Below are positions 27,072-34,194 of a DNA stretch of 64,000 bases, piece after piece. A program made the position numbers and the translations under genes. How positions within the stretch are numbered: position 1 is the first letter of the stretch; the number at the start of each line of letters is the position of its first letter. The notes under the pieces were generated by a model. That model saw nothing but the letters and a program-made list of their open reading frames with translations, did not search any database and was not told the origin of the DNA. The DNA is from an uncultured Dorea sp. (GTDB taxonomy: Bacteria > Bacillota > Clostridia > Lachnospirales > Lachnospiraceae): NCBI GenBank assembly GCA_910588745.1, contig CAJURK010000005.1, forward strand, positions 19,541 to 83,540, given 5' to 3'.

Positions 27072-27584
27072 ATGAATTATAAAATGGTAAAAGAGGTACA
27101 CAGACGGGTAAAAACCTCTACGAAGATTCTGGCAAAAACGATGGTCGTGCTGTGCGTATTATTTTTGCTGGCAGGGATTGTCCTGGACCGGGGGATGCTC
27201 TTTTTATCCTTGCTTACGGCCGGCATGTATTTCATACATGAGGCGTATAGCATAAAGGACTTTGAGTATGTGATGGAAGGGGAGCGTTTTACAATTACGG
27301 TGATTTATGGAAACCTGCGCCGGAGGGAGGAACATGTGCTGAACCTAAGGGAAATGGAGGCGGTTGCGCCGAACTGGCATGAAGCGGTGGCGAAATACCG
27401 GTTAAGGGGCGGTACGGAGAAGCTCCCCAAATATGATTATACGTCCTACGAACCGGACGTTCCCTATTACACAATGATTATTATGGAGAAGCAAAAAAAG
27501 ATTAAGCTGCTCCTTGATTTGCCGGAGGATATGCTTCAGGCAATGAAACGCATAAATCCTCAGAAGGTCTTTGTGCATAATTGA
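27072..27584 (+). CDS. Hypothetical membrane protein with two N-terminal spans
   Basis: A 170-residue protein that I do not assign to a family with confidence. Two adjacent hydrophobic segments (about residues 20-37 and 41-56) form a hairpin in the membrane. The rest is a soluble, strand-rich domain (FEYVMEGERFTITVIYG, RRREEHVLNLREMEAV, YYTMIIMEKQKKIKLLLDL) that recalls PH-like membrane proteins. It starts 6 bases after regulator 2 and is in the same operon. Its stop region lies immediately before promoter B. A role as an accessory to sugar sensing is only a guess. Confidence 0.75.
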   Translation: MNYKMVKEVHRRVKTSTKILAKTMVVLCVLFLLAGIVLDRGMLFLSLLTAGMYFIHEAYSIKDFEYVMEGERFTITVIYGNLRRREEHVLNLREMEAVAPNWHEAVAKYRLRGGTEKLPKYDYTSYEPDVPYYTMIIMEKQKKIKLLLDLPEDMLQAMKRINPQKVFVHN

Positions 27585-27589
27585 GCAAC

Positions 27590-27653
27590 TTGGTTGAAAT
27601 CGCCTGTTTTTTGATTGAATATAAACGCAACGATAAAGAGAAATAAGTATAAT
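27590..27653 (+). promoter_or_regulatory. AraC-type promoter B (before the sugar importer)
   Basis: TTGGTTGAA (27590) and TTGATTGAA (27611), 21 bp apart, precede TATAAT at 27648-27653 with a poor -35. Spacing and most bases equal promoter A. The importer starts about 100 bases downstream. Confidence 0.78.
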
Positions 27654-27756
27654 TATACATAGAAAATCAGTGATGGAAGGGAAAAACCTATACATGTTGC
27701 ACAACGAAGGCGGAATCCTTTCCCAAATATACTGATAAAAAAGGAGGATACAGAGA

Positions 27757-29091
27757 ATGAAAAAGAAACTTATTTCAATGCTGCTTGCAGGTACCATGGT
27801 TCTTTCCCTGGCTGCATGCGGCGGTGGCGGAAGCACCGGTGGGGACGCAGGTGACGGCGAGGATGCAGGCGCTGCAGAGATGGGTACAAGTGACGACGAG
27901 AACACACTGACGGTTGCGGCGTGGGATCCGAACTTCAACATTCCGGCTCTTGAGGCGGCGGCAGCCGACTACAAGGAGAATGTAAATCCTGATTTTGTTC
28001 TTGATATCAAAGAACAGGGCGGTTCACAGGACGTTGAGACTGCTATAACTACAGCGGCTTCCTCTGGCAAGTACGAGACGCTGCCGGATATGGTTCTGTT
28101 CCAGGATCACTGGATTCAGAAGTTTGTGGCGGACTATCCGGATGCATGGCAGGATGTCAATGACATCGACATCAACTGGGACGACTTCTATACAGAGAAG
28201 CTTGATTATTCTACCATCGACGGCGTTCACTACGGCGTTCCGGTAGACGGCGGTACTGTTATTATGGCTTACCGCGTAGACCTTCTGGATCAGGCTGGTT
28301 ATAAAATGGACGACATGAAGGGAATCACCTGGGAGAAGTTCATAGAAGTCGGCAAAGCTGTAAAAGAGAAGACAGGCAAGGCTCTTCTTTGCATGAACAG
28401 CGACGGAAACGATTTGATGTACATGATGCTGCAGGCTGAGGGCGTTTCCCAGTTTAAAGACGGCAAGCCGTACATCGTTGGAAATGACAAGCTCAAAGAG
28501 ATCGTTGAACTGGTAGTAGAGATGGTAAATGAAGAGATACTTCTTCTTCCAAACAGCTGGTCAGATTATACGGATAAGGCAATTCAGGGAGACCAGGTTG
28601 CGGGCGTTATGAACGGCAACTGGATTATTCCTACCATCCAGGCGGTAGAGGCTAACAGCGGAAAGTGGGAGATTACGACAATGCCTACCTTAACAGGAGA
28701 GGACGGATATGCTTCTAACGGCGGTTCTTCTCTGTACATTACGGCAAACTGCAAGAAGACAGACCTTGCAAAGGATTTCCTTGCTTATACATTTGGCAAG
28801 AGTACCGTAACTTATGACAATGCTTTGAAAGATGGAGGCGTTGTATCTACATACATTCCGGCCGGCGAGTCTGAAGTTTATAACGAGGGCGTAGCGTTCT
28901 TCAATGATACTCCTATTTATGCGCAGATTTCAGAAATGGGATCTCATGTGCAGACCATTGAGCAGAGCCCATACCACTATACATGCCGTGAGAAGCTTGG
29001 CGCGGCTGTAATCAATATCGTAAATGGCGCCGATATTGACGAAGAACTCAAGAATGCGGAAGAACAGTTGAATTTCGAAATGGGCAACTAA
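27757..29091 (+). CDS. Sugar ABC transporter substrate-binding lipoprotein
   Basis: A 444-residue extracellular binding protein. The signal peptide ends in a lipobox (VLSLAAC, Cys about residue 21), followed by a Gly/Ser/Asp-rich linker, so it is membrane-anchored. The mature part is a type-1 periplasmic-binding (SBP_bac_1) fold with NTLTVAAWDPNFNIPALEAA near the start, then YGVPVDGGTVIMAYRVDLLDQAGY, and GVMNGNWIIPTIQA. The start has a strong AAAGGAGG site. The genes for two permeases follow and no ATPase gene is present, so a shared MsmX-like ATPase elsewhere must power it. It presumably binds beta-galacto-oligosaccharides, given the neighbours. Confidence 0.94.
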   Translation: MKKKLISMLLAGTMVLSLAACGGGGSTGGDAGDGEDAGAAEMGTSDDENTLTVAAWDPNFNIPALEAAAADYKENVNPDFVLDIKEQGGSQDVETAITTAASSGKYETLPDMVLFQDHWIQKFVADYPDAWQDVNDIDINWDDFYTEKLDYSTIDGVHYGVPVDGGTVIMAYRVDLLDQAGYKMDDMKGITWEKFIEVGKAVKEKTGKALLCMNSDGNDLMYMMLQAEGVSQFKDGKPYIVGNDKLKEIVELVVEMVNEEILLLPNSWSDYTDKAIQGDQVAGVMNGNWIIPTIQAVEANSGKWEITTMPTLTGEDGYASNGGSSLYITANCKKTDLAKDFLAYTFGKSTVTYDNALKDGGVVSTYIPAGESEVYNEGVAFFNDTPIYAQISEMGSHVQTIEQSPYHYTCREKLGAAVINIVNGADIDEELKNAEEQLNFEMGN

Positions 29092-29125
29092 TTTCGATAA
29101 AAAATAAAAATAGAAAAAATGAACG

Positions 29126-29154
29126 GGGAAAACGGTTTGCCGTTTTCCCTTTTC
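29126..29154 (+). other. Intercistronic hairpin between binding protein and permease
   Basis: GGGAAAACGG pairs with CCGTTTTCCC around a TTTG loop and is followed by TTTT. A partial terminator or mRNA-stabilising stem here would give more binding protein than permease. Confidence 0.65.
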
Positions 29155-29175
29155 TGTTGTGAAGGGGGAATCCTA

Positions 29176-30075
29176 GTGGAGAACAAAAAAGGAATGAGCC
29201 TGATTCAGAAGCAGTCGAGAGCCGGCTGGGTATTCTTGGCTCCGGCAACCTTGTTGATTGCGGTTATGAGCTTCTGGCCGATGATTAGCGCGTTCATCAC
29301 CTCATTAAAGACCGGCTCCAGTGCGAATATGGAGTGGGCAAGTCCGGTTTTTTACAATTACACCAGAATGTTTGCGGATAAGCTGTTTCTGCGTTCGGTA
29401 GGAAACACGTTTTTGTACCTGGCAATTCAGGTGCCGATCATGCTGGTGCTGGCGATTCTGCTGGCTCAGCTTTTGAATAATAGGGATTTGAAACTGAAGG
29501 GGTTTTTCCGTACCTGCGTATTCCTTCCCTGCGCGACCGCGCTGGTTTCTTATTCTTTGATTTTTAAATCATTATTTGCAACAGAGGGATTGATTAATAC
29601 GATTCTTGTAAATGTTGGAATTTTATCCGAAAATTATAATTTTTTGGGGAATGCGGCAAGCGCGAAGGCGGTTATTATCATTGCCCTGATCTGGAGATGG
29701 ACCGGGTATAATATGGTATTCTATCTGGTAGGCCTGCAGAATATTGAATATTCCGTATATGAAGCGGCCAAGATCGACGGCGCTAACGGTTGGAAGACTT
29801 TCTGGGGAATCACTGTTCCGCTTTTGAAGCCAACGATTATTATGACTTTTATCATGTCGATCAACGGTACATTACAGCTCTTTGACGAGTCTGTAAACCT
29901 GACCAACGGCGGTCCGGCATTCTCGACTATTACAATGTCGCATTACATTTACAACAATACCTTTGGTACCGGAGTTGCGAACTTTGGATATGCAACCGCC
30001 ATGGCGTTCTTCGTGTTTATCATGGTAGGTATTCTGGCATTAATTAATATGAAAGTAGGTGATACGCGTGACTGA
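29176..30075 (+). CDS. Sugar ABC transporter permease, MalF/UgpA type
   Basis: A 299-residue inner-membrane permease with six predicted spans. The EAA loop that docks the ATPase reads EAAKIDGANGWKTFWGITVPLLKP. GTG 29176 is chosen because AAGGGGGAA stands just before it. A longer frame from ATG 29119 overlaps the intercistronic hairpin and gives an odd N-terminus. The stop overlaps the start of the second permease. Its partner is the MalG-type permease downstream, and together they form the membrane pore of the importer. Confidence 0.92.
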   Translation: MENKKGMSLIQKQSRAGWVFLAPATLLIAVMSFWPMISAFITSLKTGSSANMEWASPVFYNYTRMFADKLFLRSVGNTFLYLAIQVPIMLVLAILLAQLLNNRDLKLKGFFRTCVFLPCATALVSYSLIFKSLFATEGLINTILVNVGILSENYNFLGNAASAKAVIIIALIWRWTGYNMVFYLVGLQNIEYSVYEAAKIDGANGWKTFWGITVPLLKPTIIMTFIMSINGTLQLFDESVNLTNGGPAFSTITMSHYIYNNTFGTGVANFGYATAMAFFVFIMVGILALINMKVGDTRD

Positions 30076-30898
30076 GAAAAAGAACAGAAGTATGATCCAG
30101 CGCCGGTTGATTCCGACCTATATTTTCCTGGCAATTGTATCATTTATTTCCGTATTCCCGTTTTACTGGATGATTTCCGCTGCGACCAATACCTCTTTTG
30201 ACGTTGCTCAGGGGCGGATTCTGCCGGGCGGCAATTTAGCAGTGAATTTTCAGAACCTGATCGGAGGACAGAATCTGTGGGGAGCTATGTGGAATTCTTT
30301 CAGGTATGCAATCATGCAGACAATCATTGCATTGTTTATCTGTTCACTGGCAGGTTTTGGATTTGAACTTTATCATGACAAGAAGAAAGATATGGTATTT
30401 ACCATTCTGCTCCTTGCAATGATGATTCCGGGCGTTGCAACGATGATTCCGCTGTTTAAGATGATTGCGGGGATGGGATTATTGAATTCTGCACCGGGTT
30501 TTATACTTCCGGCTATCTCTACTCCGTTTTTGATCATGATGTTCCGCCAGAATTCAAGGAACTTCCCGATTGATGTTATGGAGGCGGCTCGAATTGACGG
30601 ATTAACAGAATTCCAGATTTTCTTTAGGATGTATATGCCGATGATGAAGTCTACTTATGCGGCGGCGGCAGTTATTTCCTTTATGAATGCATGGAATTCA
30701 TATCTGTGGCCGAAGGTAATCATGACGGATACCAACGCCCAGACTATGCCCATGCTGATCGCCAATATGGCGGCGGGGTACACGACAGATTACGGCCTTC
30801 TGATGTTAGGCGTATTATTCTGTTCTGTTCCGACGATGGTGGTATTCTTCGTATTGCAGAAGCAGTTCGCAGAAGGTATTACCGGAGCGGTTAAGTAG
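30068..30898 (+). CDS. Sugar ABC transporter permease, MalG/UgpE type
   Basis: A 276-residue permease with six spans. The N-terminal span reads YIFLAIVSFISVFPFYWMI. The EAA loop is EAARIDGLTEFQIFFRMYMPMMK. Two GTG starts are possible (30059 and 30068). AGGTGAT at 30056-30062 favours 30068, which overlaps the upstream gene by 8 bases. It is the last gene before a strong terminator. No ATPase gene is linked, as is common for carbohydrate importers in Firmicutes. Confidence 0.92.
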   Translation: MTEKKNRSMIQRRLIPTYIFLAIVSFISVFPFYWMISAATNTSFDVAQGRILPGGNLAVNFQNLIGGQNLWGAMWNSFRYAIMQTIIALFICSLAGFGFELYHDKKKDMVFTILLLAMMIPGVATMIPLFKMIAGMGLLNSAPGFILPAISTPFLIMMFRQNSRNFPIDVMEAARIDGLTEFQIFFRMYMPMMKSTYAAAAVISFMNAWNSYLWPKVIMTDTNAQTMPMLIANMAAGYTTDYGLLMLGVLFCSVPTMVVFFVLQKQFAEGITGAVK

Positions 30899-30971
30899 GA
30901 GAAGATTCGTGATATCAGGATTAAGAGAGACGGCGGATACAACTTAAGCACCGCAAATAGTAAACGTACAG

Positions 30972-31018
30972 TCCGGCATCCCTTTACAAAAATTTGTGCT
31001 GGGATGCCGGATCTTTTT
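30972..31018 (+). terminator. Terminator of the importer operon
   Basis: TCCGGCATCCC (30972-30982) pairs perfectly with GGGATGCCGGA (31001-31011), followed by TCTTTTTAT. Confidence 0.92.
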
Positions 31019-31068
31019 ATACTTTTTGAATATAAGAATGGCGCCGCCTTACTGGAGCGGCCATCTTA

Positions 31069-31089
31069 TCCGTATGGACGGATTTTTTT
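31069..31089 (+). terminator. Small hairpin with T7 in the leader of the 31108 gene
   Basis: TCCGT-ATGG-ACGGA followed by seven Ts lies 18 bases before the ATG at 31108. It is either a second terminator or an attenuator. An imperfect larger stem (AAGAATGGC with GCCATCTT) lies just before it. Confidence 0.6.
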
Positions 31090-31107
31090 GAGAAGGGAGA
31101 TCGGAAA

Positions 31108-32940
31108 ATGGGAGAATTTATTCTGAACGTCATCCACAGGCCGGAGATGGTGCCGGAGTATTCGGCTACGGTTACCGGCCATGGAAAGGAAGAGGATATC
31201 GGCGATAAGAAGTTGTTGACGGAATCCTTGGATATTTTTAAGACACAGCAGCGGTTGGCGCATGAGAACGGCTTGAAAGTTACAATCCACATGACCTATG
31301 CGTCGCTTTTTAATGAAGAGGCGGTGCAGATTGCAAAAAAAGACCATGAGAAATATGGGGATGAGATTGCGCTGTCGCTCTTGGGGCTTCCCTGTGAGCA
31401 GTTTAGGAATAAATACAAGACGAAGGATTTCTGTATCTGGATGTTCGCTATGGAGGACAAGAAGACCATTGTAGACGATGTATTCGCGAAGTTTTACGAG
31501 CAGTTCGGATTCTATCCGGAGTCTACCGGTTCATACTATATGGATGCAGAACTGACCAACTATATCAAGGAAAAGTACCCCATGGTGAAGTGCGCCGTTG
31601 CTACCTGCTGGGAGGAAGGGCCGAAAGCATATCATACCTGTAATAATTCCTGGTATACCCTATTTGACGGAGGCCCTTGGGCGCCGTGGATTCCTTCCAA
31701 GCAGAACACCCACGCCCCGGCGGCAAATAGGGAGGAGGATTCCGGAATTGTGGCGATTCCCCATCTTTCCAGGGATCTGCTTGCCTGCTACGACGGCAAC
31801 GGCTCCAATTTCGGGACGCATCCCCAGAATGTGCTGCGTGGAATGATTTATGATTCCAAGACCTGGGAGTTTCCATATCTGTATAATCTGATCGACCAGT
31901 ACCGGGCGCAGGAGAAATATAATAACGGCTATGCGTATAATATGATGTTCGTGGGACCTGGCTGGATGAATAAGATGGGACGCTGGGAAGCGCCCTATGA
32001 GCTGCTTCTAAAATCTTACTCGGAGGGCTGCAAGTATTACGGCGGCTTAAAGAAGGAAGGGAAGCTGATTGACATGACGATGTCTGAGTTTGCGGATTAT
32101 TATCGGGAGAAGAAGACTTATACCGAGCCGGAGTGCGCCCTGTGGAGGGATATCCTCTATGGTTCTGATAAGCAGTTGTTCTGGTATACCGATCCTTATA
32201 TGCGGACGGGCGTTAATATGGATCAGGGCGGAGCGATTTTCGATCTGCGTCCTTACGCTGCGAAACTGAAATGGGAGGTGGGAATTGGGACGAAGCATGT
32301 ACAGGATGCGTCCTATCCGTTTTTGATTCAGGAGAAGTACCGGGCCGGATATTTCACCCACTACGCGGGAGAAGGAACCATCCGCAGCGCCAAGATCTGT
32401 TATCGGGGAGAAGAGGTAGATCTCTGCCTGTGCCGTACAAAGGCCCGCTTCTCACAGGAGAAAGCTGAGAGGATTCTGACGCTGGATCCGGTGGACATTG
32501 AATTTTCTGATTTGACGGTGAAATTACAGACCCGGCTGTATTTTGCGGAAGGGGAGGGAACCATCCGCATTGAACGTGAAATTCTCGAAATGAGCAGGCC
32601 GCAGGCACAGGTAGAAATCAATGAGTACATGGTAGCCTGTTACGGAACTACAGAATATCCGGAAGATATGAGTGGGATCGTACTGCGCTGCGAAGGTGCG
32701 GAGCCGAAGGAATTGGTATATGAGTACCGCTGCAGGGAGGAAAGCCTTGCGGATGCGGCGGAAGTATCCGCGGTGATTCCGGCAATTGAGACGAAGGTAT
32801 CCATGAAAGCCTCGAAAGGAGGCGAAGGGTATGTCCGGGAGGGTTACGCGTTTTCTCCGATGTTTACGCTGGGATATAAAAAGCAAGTTTCAGAAAAGGA
32901 GGTCTTTGCGACATGGCTCAAGCTGGAAAAGGCAAATTAA
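31108..32940 (+). CDS. Uncharacterised 610-residue protein, possibly DUF3863-like, in the galactan locus
   Basis: I cannot assign a function. The N-terminal 300 residues alternate short hydrophobic strands and helices (LKVTIHMTYASLFNEE, FGFYPESTGSYYMDAEL, VKCAVATCWEEG), like barrel enzymes of the GH57/GH38 or deacetylase type. The C-terminal half is strand-rich. Many Trp, Tyr and acidic residues (NNSWYTLFDGGPWAPWIPSK) suggest carbohydrate binding. There is no signal peptide, so it is cytoplasmic. The resemblance to the DUF3863 family is from memory and weak. It sits between the importer and GH53 and overlaps the next gene by 28 bases, so a role in galacto-oligosaccharide breakdown is plausible. 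Confidence 0.7.
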   Translation: MGEFILNVIHRPEMVPEYSATVTGHGKEEDIGDKKLLTESLDIFKTQQRLAHENGLKVTIHMTYASLFNEEAVQIAKKDHEKYGDEIALSLLGLPCEQFRNKYKTKDFCIWMFAMEDKKTIVDDVFAKFYEQFGFYPESTGSYYMDAELTNYIKEKYPMVKCAVATCWEEGPKAYHTCNNSWYTLFDGGPWAPWIPSKQNTHAPAANREEDSGIVAIPHLSRDLLACYDGNGSNFGTHPQNVLRGMIYDSKTWEFPYLYNLIDQYRAQEKYNNGYAYNMMFVGPGWMNKMGRWEAPYELLLKSYSEGCKYYGGLKKEGKLIDMTMSEFADYYREKKTYTEPECALWRDILYGSDKQLFWYTDPYMRTGVNMDQGGAIFDLRPYAAKLKWEVGIGTKHVQDASYPFLIQEKYRAGYFTHYAGEGTIRSAKICYRGEEVDLCLCRTKARFSQEKAERILTLDPVDIEFSDLTVKLQTRLYFAEGEGTIRIEREILEMSRPQAQVEINEYMVACYGTTEYPEDMSGIVLRCEGAEPKELVYEYRCREESLADAAEVSAVIPAIETKVSMKASKGGEGYVREGYAFSPMFTLGYKKQVSEKEVFATWLKLEKAN

Positions 32941-33131
32941 ACTATAGATGTCCCGCCTGTTTTATGCGGGATTTGGATATTGATATGTTCTATGACAAGG
33001 AAAAAGATGAATATTACTGTCTCCGCTGCCAGTATACGGGTAAAGAAGCGGACGTACTTGAGGGAAATGAGACGGTAAGGATCAAATACAAGGCGATGTA
33101 TCATAGATTTACTAAATTTGATTTTGATTAA
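32913..33131 (+). CDS. Small zinc-ribbon protein, 72 residues
   Basis: A short protein with two CxxC-type pairs: CPACFMRD (residues 13-16) and CLRCQYTG. Four cysteines at that spacing make one zinc ribbon. The rest is charged with an aromatic-rich tail (YKAMYHRFTKFDFD). AAAGGAGG precedes ATG 32913, inside the end of the upstream gene, so translation is coupled. GH53 follows 31 bases later. I do not know a function for it. It could be a nucleic-acid-binding or protein-interaction module tied to this locus. Confidence 0.8.
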   Translation: MAQAGKGKLNYRCPACFMRDLDIDMFYDKEKDEYYCLRCQYTGKEADVLEGNETVRIKYKAMYHRFTKFDFD

Positions 33132-33162
33132 GAATGCACGAAGGGCAGTTGGGAGGAGCCGG

Positions 33163-34161
33163 ATGAAGAACATGATCTATGGAGTCGATTTGGGTTGGGC
33201 AAGCCAGTTAGAATCTATGGGATATCAGTGGCTGGATGAGCAGGGGAAAAAGACCGATATCATCACCGCGTCGAAGGAATTAGGCGTTAACGCAGTGCGG
33301 CTGCGGGTATTTGTGGATCCGCCAAGGGAAGCGGTATGGCAGAAGCGGGAGAATGAAAAATGTATGCTGGGTTTCTGCGACCGGGAAGGAGTGCTTGCCA
33401 TGGCGGAGCGTGTGAAATTACAGGGTTTAAAACTGATGCTGGTATTTCATTACAGCGACCACTTTGCGGATCCGGAGTTTCAGGATATGCCGAAAGCGTG
33501 GACGGGAGAAAACGGTAAACAGTTAGAGCCGAGGGTAGCGGAACACACCAAAGGGGTTTTAGGATTCTTGAAGGAACATGGAATCTGTCCGGACTGGGTT
33601 CAGGTGGGCAACGAGATCAATAACGGCATGATGTGGCCGGCAGGAAGCTTAAAGAACGCGCGGGAACAGCTTGTACGGTTTTTGAACGCAGGCTATGAGG
33701 CGGTGAAAGAAGTCTGTCCGGACAGCAGGGTCATTACCCATCTGGCGTCTGTTATGGACGATACGCAGTGTATGCCCTTCTGGGAAAATTTTTTTGCGTG
33801 CGGTGGAAAGACCGATATTTTGGGGTTTTCCTATTACCCTTACTGGGAGAAATTTGAGAGTAATAAGGATAAGCTGGCGGAAAAGCTGAAGGAATATACG
33901 AGACGGTACGGCAAACCGGTTATGATTGTGGAAGTCGGCGGCTTAGACTATGATGAGGAAGGCTGTTACCGGATAGTGGCGGACTGTATCGAGGCGGTGA
34001 AGACGCTAAAAGGGCAGGAGGAATCCGGCGTCTTTTATTGGGAGCCGGAGGCTGCGGCGGAAATACTGCCGGATCGGTATCCGCTTGGAGCCGCAAGGCT
34101 TGCCGGGGAGAAGGTACTGCAGTATAACAAGGCACTGCAGGCATATAGGGATCATTTATAA
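33163..34161 (+). CDS. Arabinogalactan endo-beta-1,4-galactanase, GH53
   Basis: Cleaves internal beta-1,4-galactosyl bonds of type I galactan. The 332-residue TIM barrel begins GVDLGWASQLESMGYQW and carries the family strand NAVRLRVFVDPP. The acid/base is Glu151 in VGNEINNGMMWP and the nucleophile is Glu257 in VMIVEVGGLDY. ATG 33163 follows GGGAGGAGCC. A longer frame from 33118 adds 15 residues without support. No signal peptide or anchor is seen, so the enzyme is intracellular, unlike most GH53 enzymes. It would act on imported galacto-oligosaccharides, leaving the final steps to LacZ. Confidence 0.93.
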   Translation: MKNMIYGVDLGWASQLESMGYQWLDEQGKKTDIITASKELGVNAVRLRVFVDPPREAVWQKRENEKCMLGFCDREGVLAMAERVKLQGLKLMLVFHYSDHFADPEFQDMPKAWTGENGKQLEPRVAEHTKGVLGFLKEHGICPDWVQVGNEINNGMMWPAGSLKNAREQLVRFLNAGYEAVKEVCPDSRVITHLASVMDDTQCMPFWENFFACGGKTDILGFSYYPYWEKFESNKDKLAEKLKEYTRRYGKPVMIVEVGGLDYDEEGCYRIVADCIEAVKTLKGQEESGVFYWEPEAAAEILPDRYPLGAARLAGEKVLQYNKALQAYRDHL

Positions 34162-34187
34162 AAAGGGGCTTCACAGCCCCCTTTTTG
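34161..34187 (+). terminator. Terminator after GH53
   Basis: AAAAGGGGCT-TCAC-AGCCCCCTTTTT gives a stem of about 9-10 bp followed by T-rich sequence. It may serve both this gene and the convergent debranching-enzyme gene. Confidence 0.85.
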
Positions 34188-34194
34188 TTTAAAA

